Source of the DNA: Glandiceps talaboti
Taxonomy: Eukaryota > Hemichordata > Enteropneusta > Spengelidae
DNA length: 64,000 nucleotides
Assembly: GCF_964340395.1 (NCBI RefSeq)
Contig: NC_135550.1
Location: 27,022,676 to 27,086,675, forward strand
Direction of reading: 5' to 3'
Shown piece after piece: positions 49,901 to 61,566 of the stretch. The number at the start of each line of letters is the position of its first letter. The first letter of the stretch is position 1. Both the position numbers and the translations under genes were made by a program. A model generated the notes under the pieces. The model was not told the origin of the DNA. It worked only from the letters and a program-made list of their open reading frames with translations, and did no database searches.

Positions 49901-51507
49901 TTTAAATGATGCACATTTTTGTATATCTAATGTTTTCCTATATACAAAGTACAGTAGGGAGTGAAGCATATTATATAAGCAAAAACAATGCCTGGATCTT
50001 ACAGGCTAAGTACAGTTACTACTTATGGTATAGACCTACCATAATGAAATAACCATTTATACTTTGAAGTGTGATTCAAATCTTGCCAAAGAACATTAGC
50101 CAATCAGAAGCAACTAACTTTGGTATGAATCAAACCAGAAATATGGATATCACAAACCAGCTACACTTCCCCGTAAACACGTCTCAAATACAAGTTTCAA
50201 AATCAACTGTACCATCCAGCAGTCTTGCTAAATGAAAGAACAATGTTCTGTGAAAATTGTTGCAAAAAAAATATTGAAAAATGTAGATGGTGAGTTTATT
50301 GACCGCTGATGTAGCATTGCATTGTCCCTGTACAAACATATAGGGAGAAACCTGAATTTGATATCATTTGATGGTGGTTGACTACATATACAGTCAGGTA
50401 TACTCTCGATCAGAATAACATCTATCCTGACTGGAAAAAAAGATTTACAATGTGCTTTCCCTATTTATCTCAATTGGGATGATCATTTATCCTGACTGGG
50501 ATAAACAGATAAATTATTTCAGATAAAGTGTACTCTTCAAACACATGTATTGAAAAATTGTCCTGGGTAACCTATGTCCAACTCCTGGCTTTTTTGTAGG
50601 TCTTTGAGAGTAGAAAACACACTTACCTGTTGCAGAAACACACCCCAAATGATTTACACATTGTACTTACACTAACTTTACTGTTGTATAATATATGTCT
50701 ATATGCTTGAGCTTTGAGAAGTACACCATCTAGTAGTATAATAACAGGATCAAATTCTATGTACTTGTCTACCACTTTCCCACAGTAATCCTGTGGGAAT
50801 AAAAAAAAAAACACGAATGGGTTTGTTTACAAATATATATTGAGGTTTCAGACCATGTAACATATGGCACCGTGTAAATAAATACATCACTAGAGAATAT
50901 TCTGTTTTGTTATTTTGTGTCATTAACTTGGTTCATAGGGCCACAGTCCCTCTTGGCGTTATCATATTCATAGAGCATGGAGGTATAAGGATATCCCCTT
51001 ATTATAACTCCATGCATAGAGGGACTGTAATAAGGTCAATGGTATTACAACTTGTGCATGGAATTGATTTATGATTGCATGATTGATGGGGGTAACGTTG
51101 CAGTGATCAGTTTTATGTCCATTTACGATTTTGATTGTATAATCCTGCTAGCAGTCGGAGTAAGTCGGGGCTCGATTTGAGAAGGAAATGGACATTTAAT
51201 AGTAAGTCTAGTCCTGCTAGTAATCCGGGACTCGATTCTGTCGTGTCAGTAATAATATAGACCCGTGCACCGTCTACAAGCAGGACTAAGTGTACTACTA
51301 GTACTATTACTACTGATCAAAGAGCTGAGCTTTACTCACACAATGTGTTATTTTCAATACACTGTCACTGAAATATCTGTAGAGTTCATTCGAACCATGT
51401 CCACATTCTATGCACACATATTCTGCAATGTCTTCACCAGCTTCATCACCAGTTTTTAAATCATCGTTGACTTTCCCTGTTCTAATTACTTTACTGGGCG
51501 CAGCCAT
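46901..51507 (-). CDS. ARV1: ARV1 orthologue, ER sterol/lipid homeostasis protein (6 coding exons)
   Basis: Exons in transcription order: 51507-51340, 50790-50671, 49817-49667 (or to 49673), 47713-47624, 47355-47221, 46962-46901. Phases agree, giving 241 residues (239 with the other donor). The ARV1 homology domain is clear: a zinc ribbon C32-x2-C35 (YVCIECGHG) and C56-x2-C59, then [16 protein letters not shown] and [13 protein letters not shown], nearly the vertebrate sequence. [16 protein letters not shown] and later hydrophobic segments (exon 4 [16 protein letters not shown]; exon 5 [11 protein letters not shown]) follow. The family is a multipass ER membrane protein needed for sterol distribution and GPI-anchor synthesis. 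The first exon has no signal peptide, as expected. Exon 6 ends at LKQ, about 25-30 residues before the human C-terminus. Exon 4 is the least certain: acceptor and phase fit, but sequence similarity there is weak. Confidence 0.92.
47373..47570. repeat. 106-bp duplication beside ARV1 exon 5
   Basis: GAAATAAACACACATTAGT occurs at 47385 and 47491 in matching contexts. The near copy contains the pyrimidine tract (minus strand) ahead of exon 5. Confidence 0.75.
47994..48203. repeat. 108-bp two-copy tandem repeat in ARV1 intron 3
   Basis: GACAGCCAAGTTGTGAGAT occurs at 48004 and 48112. Both copies run on to ACTCTGATATAATACAGATG. Confidence 0.85.
48210..49666 (-). other. ARV1 intron 3, remainder
   Basis: Only a two-copy 53-bp repeat (49509-49615, CACCCCACATCTGGTGATTT) stands out. 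The plus-strand open frame at 48896-49147 has no splice or family support. Confidence 0.5.
50943..51028. repeat. Nested inverted repeat in ARV1 intron 1
   Basis: Outer arms ACAGTCCCTCT (50943-50953) and AGAGGGACTGT (51018-51028) are perfect. Inner arms GCATGGAG (50975-50982) and CTCCATGC (51008-51015) are also perfect, followed by near-matching TATAAGG/CCTTATTATA. It resembles a small foldback element; no clear target duplication was seen. Confidence 0.7.
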
Positions 51508-52398
51508 TTTTCAACAAATAACAAGTTCAGCGTTGGTGGCGCTCTCGACTGCGTTCAATCAGTCAGTAAGTATTAAAGTAGGCCTGAGATCCTCCCCTGT
51601 TATATAGTCTATTATAACAAACGAAGGTATTTTATATTTGTTTCTGCTTTTTTATTTTCGATTCTATTTTGTTTCCAACCGGTTCTGTCATCATGCCAGT
51701 TGAACCGATACATTTCAATACTTGGGATGTAATGGGAAATGACTGATTTCCTGTTTTCACCTTCATTTAGCTAGCGATAGAAATCTCTAAATCTACGCAT
51801 ATACGTATCTTTCTTGTATGTTTTCACTTTCCTGTGGAGACTTTCTTGTGGGTTTTTTTTTACCAAACGTTATAGTGCACATATTTTAACGAATTCCCAG
51901 CTTTTCATCATCCATCTTGATGTGTGTTTAAAATAAGCCTACATGTTTCCCCCCCCCCCCCCTCCTCCACTGAATCTGGCATTCCCCCATAAATTACACA
52001 TAAAAAGACATGATACAAGTATCGGGCTACGTCAGTGGAGATTCCCAACAGCGCAGAATACTTGGGACACATACATATACATACATGCATTGCATTGTAC
52101 GTACATAATAATTTAGAAGTGTAGTAATATAAGAATGCAGTTTCCGGTGTTGATATACCGATTTGGATCAAGGATTACATTGTCTACATCTGTCAGTACG
52201 TGCTAGTACCAGTTGGCTGCATAGATCGCCGTTGAGACGTCAACACGTAGATGAATCGAAAACAACAATTTGCCCTTTCACCCCGCCAAATTGACACACA
52301 CTTCCCAAGACAGAGGCCCAAGATAAACAAGTTATAAGATTGGGGTTTAGCATCCGATTAGGTTTCAGTCCCGAGATATCTTTCAGTGAACCAGCAGG
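51508..52398. promoter_or_regulatory. Shared head-to-head promoter region of ARV1 and the peptidase gene
   Basis: There are 891 bp between the divergent start codons. CpGs cluster near the ARV1 side (51530-51560, GGCGCTCTCGACTGCG) and around 52200-52290. A run of about 13 C lies near 51950. No TATA box stands out. Co-regulation is inference. Confidence 0.4.
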
Positions 52399-55300
52399 AT
52401 GACGCTGTTACTGCGGATAATGGTATTGTGTCTTTCTATGTCATTCATACCTGCGATGGCCAAGTTCGACCTATCTCAACTATCATGGGAAGTGGAAGAG
52501 CAGTTGGCGGAGATGGAACTGCAAGGACTGCATGAAATTACAGGTATGTATCGTTAACTTATTTAGCAGCTCTATAAAATGGCACAGATGCTACCGTGCA
52601 GTCACGCCACTAGTATGGCATTTCGGATCATCATCACGAACTCTGGCACTATCTTACGAAGGTATAAATACTTACTGACGTAATGCAGGGAATTCAAAAG
52701 ATGTGTGTATGAAATAATGACTTCGATACTACAAAGAATAAAATAAGTGGAACAAATCTCAAACAAAAATGTCAAAGTCGATAAAACACTGAAACCATAC
52801 CCACGAGTACCAGGAACAAACTTTCACGACAAAGGGCATTGACATGCAACCTTCTCCGACTTCACTACTACGTGAGACGCCAAACAAAAAGAAGCAGATT
52901 TAATATAATAGTTGTCATGAGGTCAAAAGATTTGAAGGAGACCACGTACATTCGTGTTCTATTTGTCCTTTGGTTTGTCTCACCTTACAATTCCAGCATC
53001 TGCATAAGAATTCATCTGGTTTTGATTCTAGCAATGCTGTATCATTGTACACCACTAGTACAGTATGTAAGCGAATATTATGTAGCGTTTACGTTTCAGT
53101 TAGGGTCTTGGATATTATCATTTACCAATTTAATAAATCTTTCAGTCTGTGTTTAAATCATATTGAGTGAGTAACACCAGGGTTTAATTAAGAATAAAAC
53201 ACAGTGAGTTACCAGACTGAGTGTTAATATGAATAGAGCTAGAGAAAGAACAAAAATACATCAGTCCACATCACAGTCACTTGTGCGCTAATATTTTATT
53301 CCAGGATGGTAATATTCTATTCTAGAATGATCATAGTGCAAAACAATTACGTTATTAGGTATTTACGATATTAAAAAATACCGTCGCCGGTGATTGCAAC
53401 GGAAAATATTGGTATATTTTTAATGTCATACATAACTAATAACGTCATTATTTTGTACTATGATCATCCCGGAATAGAATCATCATGGAATAGAATATTA
53501 GCTTACAAGTGACTGTGGTCCACATACAAACGTGTTGACCTTCCATATAGTGACCGGACGACCTTTAATATTACCTAGTGCAATACAAAAGCCTACCATG
53601 GCCATTTCACTCATTATGTTTCCGAACGACTTTTTACCCCCCCCCCCCTCCATTGCTTATTTCTCGTAGTTGTTATCCCAGATATCAAGTCCTAATGTAA
53701 ATCATCGATACAGTAACCCAATTCTATTTTTCCTCCAATTTATGACCTTTTGCTCTCATAATGCTTCCTCAATTAATTGTCAATCTTTTGCTTTCTACAT
53801 CATGTACCAAACACATGGTGCAATCCTATCCTGGTGCTGACGTATTTTGCCGACGGCTTCTGTACATATATACATACATATATTATAGAAGAGAATAACA
53901 ACATCAGGATAATTGATGTACTTATCGCGGTATTCAAAACTTTGATAAGTTCTCGCGGGGAGTATACAGTTCCAACAATTATGGAGTCAAAGAGAGAGAG
54001 TTTACATGTCGGGTGAAGGGGAGAGACGTGATTTTGTCTACGTCAACATGTCATAACAGGTCTAGACTGCACTGACATATGATAAGTAATTTCATAATTT
54101 CCTGTCTGGTGAACTATGATATTCCCCGTGGTTTACTCCATGCCTGCGCAAAGATGTAAGTGGGTGAAGAGTAAACGAGAACTCAAAGTTTTCGTTTTGT
54201 GACTTTATGAACACGATGCAGGGTGTAAACTAATTGGGACTGTTGTAATACATTGAATACAAAGTGGTTGCTGCTTGTAATCGTATTCATTTCTACATTC
54301 TTAAAGTATTGAAAATAACTTTTGAAAATTATTGAAAGACGAGGATATCTGCAATGCAATCACTTATGAAAGTTATTGAAAGATGAAACTTGAAGATAAC
54401 TGTAATACAATCATTTAGATTGAACACACTCTCAAATTACATATCTATGGTGTACGTTGATGCTACATGTGTACTGAGGACAGGAAATAAAAGGCACGTA
54501 AATCATTCAGTTAGACATTGTTTGACATGTTGAGGTTGATAGAGTACAACATGGTTCAGATTGGAAATAACACTAGATAGATCTTGACCAAGTTTGTATA
54601 TGACTACAATATGGTCACAATAAATACAGTGTCATGCAACTGTTCATGAGTTCAGTCAATCACTTTGTTGCTTGACATACTGCAGTTGCGTGTTACCATG
54701 TACATAACATATAACGAGGTACGTCTGTCTTCCTAACACGTCAAAAGTAATTATGTTAACTGCAGATACCACGTAACCTTTGTACATAACAAAGTACTAC
54801 ATGTACAAGCACGCGTGATGGTTAAAACGTATTTGTTATGGTCCCATAACTGCTCTATACACATCTGTTCTCTCCTCTATACCATGACATCCATATCCTC
54901 TCACTTTTCACGAGAGCATCTTGTTTCATGCTTATAACAGCGATAAAATGAATAAATGTACACGAAATGTCTATTCTCTGGCGCAATCACTCTTTAGTTT
55001 ATCATGGTTGTATGTAGATTATTTACAACTAATTTTTTAAAAAGAGGATTATTTCCCTTCTACTCGACGTTCTTTTTCATCTTCTTCAAATCCGAAGCGA
55101 AATAGTCTATGTGGTTTTTTTTCGGTAGCACTTTTACAACTAGGATTTTTCATATGGTCATTCAACGCGTTTATTTCAATATGTTTATATTTTCAACATG
55201 TTGATGGATAGTGACAATGTTATTATAACCATCCATGTATTTATACAAAATAGTTTTAAAAGTTTGTATTTCTAGAGAGAGAGAGAGGGAGGGGCAAAAA

Positions 55301-58300
55301 CAAGAAAGAAAGAAAGAAAAGATATTCAAAAAATTACTAACCCACCAATGCAAAGTAATCTACGCCCTTACCCCCCTTAATTTATACTCACTTATTACTA
55401 TAGAAAGTGAAAGTCACGAAAATTTAACCACAGTTCGTAAATTATCTATCACTCATGACATAAGGCCAAAAAAATAATTGTTTCTGGTCAGGATAGTTTG
55501 TCTAAAATGGTGCTACGGCGCGATTTTTTTTTAATTTTCAACAAACCTATCACTGGCAGTTACTGTTCTTTTTATTTAGTACTTTAGAGCAAGTGTGTAT
55601 GTGGGGCAGATGTCATTTGCTTGTTCATGATTGGCTCTGCAGTTGTCTTCACTGAAGCAGGGATGGTTATTTTATGTTACTCCACGGATCTGCAGACTGC
55701 ATTGGCTGGACGAACACAAAGTGATGCGCGCGCTGACCAGAAACAATTCTTTCTTCTTGTTTTGCCTGATATGATTGTGTGTATTTTTTCAGCTCAACCA
55801 ATGCCGATATTTCGGAAAGATCTACCCGGTGATTACATTGCATACTGGGAAATAGAACTTAACGGAACTGACTATGTAATCTTATCGTCGAGTGCAAAAA
55901 CTGGTGACTATCGTCGAACTCTTGAGGGACCCGTGCCATCACCATCTACTCTCATGAGAAAGAGAGCGAGATTAGTAAAATCTCGCTGCGAACGTTATTT
56001 CATGTTATCACCAGATGGGCAGATGTTCTGTGAGGATGGGAAAGGCAGGATTGTGGCCTCTACGATGGAAATCTTGGGGAACATTGGGGACCAGGAAAAG
56101 GTGTGATATACCCGTGGTTATGATTGTTTACTCATTGACAAATGAACTAAAGTTGTGACAGTGCTATATGCATTGTATTTATAAGTTAAAACATGTGACA
56201 ATCATTTGTTTTGTTTGCTTGTTTGTTTGTTTGGTTTATTAACTTTATATATATACATACATATTTATTTACACTTTGTATCTTATAAACCAGAGGCTCT
56301 TTCTTTGCAAATTGTACGAAGAACTGCATTTGTATTTTGATAGATCCACATAGGAGACTTTAAAAACGAATAACACAGCTTATCAAGCACTGTTAAATTG
56401 ATGAGTTTTGGCCAAACATAGTACGGTATGAATGAACTCCAATTCCTGAAATCCCTAGCAATGACCAATAAAAGGACAATTGCCCAAGTGTAAACTGAGT
56501 TAATTGGTAATATGAACTTCATTAATTTCAGTAAGTCAGTTGTGACACAACGCGCCACTCGCTACTTTTATGAATGAATGATTGTGCTATCTCCCTGCAC
56601 ATACCTCGCCTCATATCTTGTACATTACAATGTTAGGCCTAAAGAAAAAAAATGTTTGGTTCCGGTTACCCGACCCCATCTAGTTTTTCACTGCCAACCC
56701 TAAAGTCTTTTTTTACATATTCGAGAAAAAGTAATGATAAATAAATATAAATTTATTCTTCCAATGTGTAATGACTGTACACTCTACTCTGATGGGAAGA
56801 AACCAATGACACAGATGTATAGAGACCATTTGGAAAACATAATTACCTCAGTGAACTAAACAATCACACATGAAAAAATAACAAATCTACCTACCCCACC
56901 TATTCTAAAATTGAGCTTAATCGGAACCACACAATCGAATTTTTAAAATTAGGCCTTAGGTCTTTGATATCACCAAGTCGTCGGGGTGGTGGGGGTGGTT
57001 GTAATGTCTAAGTATGACTAACGGTCACGTACCAATTTACGATTGCTTCAGAATACCAAACGCAAAAGAGTCAAGATGGAAATATTGATACGACAAGAAC
57101 TAGATGAATTGCAGGAAGAATGGGACCGACGACAATTAAAAGTGGATCGATCAGCGATATGGTCAACAATGCTAGAGTATGACGACATACCGGAGAGATA
57201 TGAAGAACATGGCGTCTTGGCTGGTTTCCATGGTGACAGTTACTGGGAAGAAGCCATTTCACCCGGTGAGTAATTCTGTGGAATTTTAGGTAGTCAGGCA
57301 TAGTCTTGCTATGTCTGATTTTTCAGAGAAAAAAGAAAGTCTCGCAACGGTTTTTTTCATAAATATGATTTTCTATAAATTATTGGAGGTTGTGCACCTG
57401 TTCTACTCTCAGACTAGTTGCATATTTACGGTTTTTTAATGGGCATGGGAAAGAAAAAATGTTTTATTTTTGTAATTCTAGAAGATTGGTGTAAAATTGG
57501 GTTCCAAATCATATATAAATTACACAGTTCTTTCTCTCAACAGGAGACGATATTCAAATACCAATGAATAAAATGGTAACCGAAGTTAAGATAAAAGTGG
57601 TACCTTTTGATATGAACTTGACGAAGTCAGATATAAAGATATGGCAACACAAACTTTGCAAAATACTCTTGGATGTCTGTAAGAAAGAAGACCCAATTAC
57701 AGTCGACGTAAAGAAAATTAGCATTAATGAAAAGGGTCGGAAGATGTTAGCATTGGCATTGCATGGTGATAGAGAATATGTCATAGATGTTCTTGACGGT
57801 AGACAAGTGGGATTCAATCTTGAAATACACTTGAAGAAAGGAAAAGTTATTCTGAAGAGATTCGGAATCGATTTGACAAGTGTAAACCGGTCCAAACGTC
57901 ACACACGAACTAAAGCTTGGTCGGAGTGGACATATTCATCAATTCATGAAGAACAGTTGTTTCCCGACTACTGGCAACATCAAGTGGGAAAATGTACGAG
58001 TGGTTGTGGACCGGTAGCCTGGGCAATGGTTTTTGGTTACTACGACCGGCTGGCACATTCTGACACTCCCCATGGCCATTCCAAAGCACTGTGGAGATGC
58101 GATGATGGCGGACTTTCTGGCTCTGAGGAATGTGTTGCTCCTGCAACTTTCAACAATCAAGTTCGCCAGTACGTTGAAGAGATTCGTGGTGAACTCGATA
58201 CGTTTTGTTTATTAGACCAAGGTGCCACCCCACAATGGAACATGGACCATGTAGAAGGTTTTTATTGTGATAGACAAGGTGACTCTGCTTACATTTCTAC

Positions 58301-58694
58301 TATAAATACTGGTGGTCTCCACGGATTCCTTGGTGCATATAGCGACCAAGTGGCCAAGACGGTTATCAACTCTCTCAGTCCAAACGGGTCTCAACTACCT
58401 GTGATTATTGGCTATCGTATCGGCGGAAACATCGTTCAACACTATGCAGTCGCAACAAAACTACGTCGTCGTTCTCGTCGCTATCGTCACTGTGTTCTAT
58501 GGTGGTGTGAAAATTGGAAAACCGAGTGGGATAACGACATATTCATTCATTTGGGAGGGCAGAAAGGTGATGGCAATGCATGGCATTCATGTGAAGCATT
58601 CTTCGGCGCTGTAGCATACCCCTTTCATACAGCAGACGCTAATGCAGGTATTGGAACTAGTGTCGACAGTAACCAAGAAGATTTACTGCAATGA
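52399..58694 (+). CDS. Secreted papain-like (C39/C10-like) cysteine peptidase, 4 exons
   Basis: Exons 52399-52543, 55793-56100, 57052-57265 and 57544-58694 join in phase to 605 residues. Residues 1-21 form a signal peptide (LLLRIMVLCLSMSFIPAMA). Residues about 50-150 form a beta-rich N-terminal domain (PIFRKDLPGDYIAYWEIEL; GKGRIVAS); from memory a similar module (RPD..G.AYYEF) precedes the same catalytic domain in bacterial and fungal proteins. A charged helical linker covers about 155-200. The catalytic domain (about 340-585) has SGCGPVAWAMVFGYYD with presumed nucleophile Cys377, the His522 motif VQHYAVATKL, and ENW (Asn546) as likely third residue, the order of papain-fold C39/C10 peptidases. 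The SKRHTRTK segment before it could be a processing site. ATG 52399 is the only start that gives the signal peptide. It is head to head with ARV1, with 891 bp between start codons. Family and substrate are inferred. Confidence 0.77.
52544..55792 (+). other. First intron of the peptidase gene
   Basis: Holds the hAT-type MITE (53272-53517), a C run near 53637 and a GA-rich stretch (55273-55320). Open frames at 52839-53170 and 53777-54016 have no support. Confidence 0.6.
53272..53517. mobile_element. Complete 246-bp foldback MITE, hAT type
   Basis: The ends are inverted: CACAGTCACTTGT at the left and ACAAGTGACTGTG at the right. Similarity continues inward for about 110 bp per arm (GCTAATATT.TATTCCA; GATCATAGT.CAAAA; ACGTTATTAG), so the element is almost all terminal inverted repeat. 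It is flanked by a perfect 8-bp duplication GTCCACAT (53264-53271 and 53518-53525). CA...TG ends plus an 8-bp target duplication are the hAT signature. No transposase is present. Confidence 0.9.
56101..57051 (+). other. Second intron of the peptidase gene
   Basis: Begins GTGTGA and ends GCTTCAG. Contains TTTG repeats (about 56208-56235) and nothing coding. The minus-strand frame at 56283-56558 is unsupported. Confidence 0.55.
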
Positions 58695-58697
58695 TAC

Positions 58698-58703
58698 AAT
58701 AAA
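58698..58703 (+). terminator. AATAAA poly(A) signal of the peptidase gene
   Basis: A canonical AATAAA lies 4 nt after the stop codon at 58694, giving an extremely short 3' UTR. Cleavage 10-30 nt downstream would fall inside the antisense coding end of the next gene, whose stop is at 58720-58722. Confidence 0.6.
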
Positions 58704-58719
58704 GGTCCAAATGATTCAA

Positions 58720-60203
58720 TTACATCAGTATACTTTCAATATCACTCATAGTAGGGTCAGATATTTCATCAAGTAGTCTTGTTTTCATGTATCCAAGATG
58801 TTCTTTCATATAGTTCATTTCCATTTTCTCTTCGTCCTTTAACTTTGTTGAACATCGTATCATTTCTTCCCAGTTCTGCATAGCTGATTGGTATGATGTC
58901 TTTGCATTTGTTATTAGGTTTGCCTTTTAACGAAAAAGAATGATAATAATAACATTTCTATGAAACGACAGTATAAAGTTTTCGCAATTTACAAAGTCAT
59001 TAGTATATTTTTGGAGTGTTAATTTGCACGAATGCATTTCATGTAGATATAATGCAGACAAGAATGTCGTGTTCAAATTAATAAATTACTTAAAAGTCAT
59101 ACCTGCAGGAAAGCCCTTGATTTGAGAAGCATCTGTCGAACTTCTTCCAACTGCATCCTTGCTGGAGATACCCCAACTACGTTTATAGCCTGCTGATCAG
59201 CGATCTGGGATTCCTTTATAAAGAGCATTCTTGTTACGTCGTCATGATTTTCATTCCACAATCTATCTCCTGGTTGAATACAATAAAGTCTTACCGAGAA
59301 ATGACTATTTGTACAGTTTATAACGACCTTTCTTGTGAATGTAGCTGGGAAAGTGTTCCCCTTGCCTCCTGTTGGTAGAAATTTCATATCATTACTCAGT
59401 ACAACGTCACTGTGGATTGAGCCAATCGGTTCCTCACCTACTGCTCTGCGCATGTCCAACCACTGAAGTTCCTCTGTCGGTCCAGCGAAGATGTAGAAGC
59501 CCCAGGAACATCCTCGGGTGTGAATCAAATATGCCAATCTGATCATATCTAGCCGTAACGATCTGACGTCAGGCTCGTAGCCAAGACTAGTTTTATTCAT
59601 CATTATACCGGATATAATCTTAGCCTTCTTGTCAGGTAGTCGCCTTAAGAGAACAATGTCAATTCTTGGGTGCACCAAAATCCGCTGGTACCGCATATAT
59701 TGTAATTTTGAATGATCATATTCCATCATTACCTGATTCAGGTTTTTACCTTGTTGAGACATCACGTAAGTTAAAACATCGTACAATCTGCCCTGGAGGA
59801 ATCTTTTGTCCTTTAGTAGTTCTCGTTTCCCGTTCAAGATATCATACGTCATCATACGATGAAAGGAAACACACGTTTCTGTAAACAGTTTTTCTGAGTA
59901 TCTGTAGTTTTCTTCTAAGTTCGTGTCGTCTGCTGATGTGGGTTTCAAATCTTTTGGTTGCCCAGTCTCACCTACGCCATCATTACAAATGTCGTAATCT
60001 TGCTTTGTATTTGAGATCTGTGACGGCGGTGAGTCATTTAAAATGGACGAAAGTGCATAATCATTATTTGAACCAGCCACCTTTTCTTCGATCTCACTGA
60101 CAGTTGACGAACCGCCGCGTTCGCTCTCTACAATGTCAATCGATACATCATCATCATCGGTATATGTACTGCAGGTAGATCGTTCCTCAGACATGACGAA
60201 CAC
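58720..60203 (-). CDS. Uncharacterised protein, first member of a tandem paralogue pair (2 exons)
   Basis: Exon 1 is 60203-59103 (367 codons, donor CTGCAG|GTATGA) and exon 2 is 58923-58720 (67 residues plus stop). The phase-0 junction gives 434 residues; a second in-frame ATG at 60194 may be the true start (MSEERS). Residues 1-100 are acidic, serine-rich and probably disordered. A globular core covers about 105-365, with IDIVLL (181-186), PDVRSLRLDMIRLAYL (211-226), GCSWGFYIFAG (231-241), EELQWLDMRR (244-253) and VRLYCIQPGD (304-313). The C-terminal exon is helical and charged. There is no signal peptide or membrane segment, so the protein is probably intracellular. The core motifs recur in the neighbour at 61170-62855, which has the same intron position and phase, so the two arose by tandem duplication. 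I do not recognise the family. Confidence 0.77.
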
Positions 60204-60471
60204 GAGTTTGTCACGGTGACAAGGCAGTGTGCCCCAGGACGAACGAAAACAACGATTGATCAGCTGTTGGTTTTCCTATCAACCATCGTTGGTTTGTACC
60301 AGGTTAACCAGGGCTTTATTTGACATCGATTGGTTGGTTGGTTGATATTATTCAACATCTTTAAGATAAAGTGAAGAATATCGACCTCTTTGTCAGTAGA
60401 CCACAAGTAAGAATAATTAAAGAAATCGTTAGACTAAATCTATTCCTAATTTAGGTCAGCTAAACAGCTGG

Positions 60472-60530
<59 letters not shown>

Positions 60531-61169
60531 GGTGACACGTCACTATCTGCAGGCTTTGACTATTCAAATTTATATGTCTACGTGTGTAATTTCTGTTTAA
60601 TGTTAACAAACGAAGATGGGAACACATTTTTTTCTTTTAAAAAACCCAAAGAAACCCTGTGTTTATACATTTTCCATTTTTTTTCATCGAAAGTAATACA
60701 ATGTACATTGTTAACCGTTATAAGTAATAGAACAGGTTTACCGCAGTTACTGTAATATGATTTTCATGACTTTCAAAATGTTCTGCTGTTTGTGTCTCTG
60801 AATCTGGAAACACATTTCGTGACAATTGCATAGTAAGAATGGTGTAGATATAACGAACTAACTAACTAACTAACCATTGCTTTCTACTGAGTTACTATGT
60901 AGTAAAATACGCACCCCCCATCACCACAAGGATGAGGACCATTCAGTCAAAGTCTAAAGATGCTAAGCATAAATAATATCTCAATGTTCACATTTCATCA
61001 ACAGGAAGGGTTCATGGCACAAACATTAGTTCTTTTCTTAAATTATCTTACCCCATGAAAATTCCACTTAAATTAGGAGATATGGTGAATTTACTAAAAC
61101 TCGAAGTACTTTGAAATGTATCATTTTAGATCGATAGATGCATTTGAATATTTTAGTAAAAACACGATC
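60204..61169. other. Spacer between the two paralogues
   Basis: The promoter of the 60203 gene must lie here, close to the 3' end of the 61170 gene. GTTGGTTTTCC and CCATCGTTGG words near 60265-60290 and GGTTGGTTGG near 60333 form loose repeats. No exon seen. Confidence 0.5.
60475..60528. repeat. (AC)n microsatellite
   Basis: About 27 pure AC dinucleotides. Confidence 0.97.
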
Positions 61170-61531
61170 TCAAGTTCCTGTTGAACGGGTCCCATCTGTG
61201 TATGCAGAACTCGCATAACTGGAAGTAAATTGAGACTCAGAATAGTTATCCTCAGATTCAGATTCGGATTCAGGTGCAGATTGCAGAAAGTCTGAGCTAT
61301 CAGAACTGTCAGAACTTGAATCTTCTTGCAATAACTCCGCCTTCACAATGCGTTCTTTCAAGTGCATGAAGTGAGATTGAAGAAACTCTGCGTCGTCCTT
61401 GTCAGGTTTGTTTAGTTTCTTGACACTAAGTAACTCCAAAAATAGTATTCTGGTACTTGACAACACTGCCAACGCACGTTTGAAAAGTTCAGCCTATAAT
61501 TAACAAAACATGACAGTTTTCAATTGCTAAA

Positions 61532-61566
<35 letters not shown>

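Noticed and set aside
52839-53156. 105-codon plus-strand hydrophobic frame in the peptidase intron
   Set aside because: No acceptor or donor in phase with the flanking exons, which already join in phase without it.
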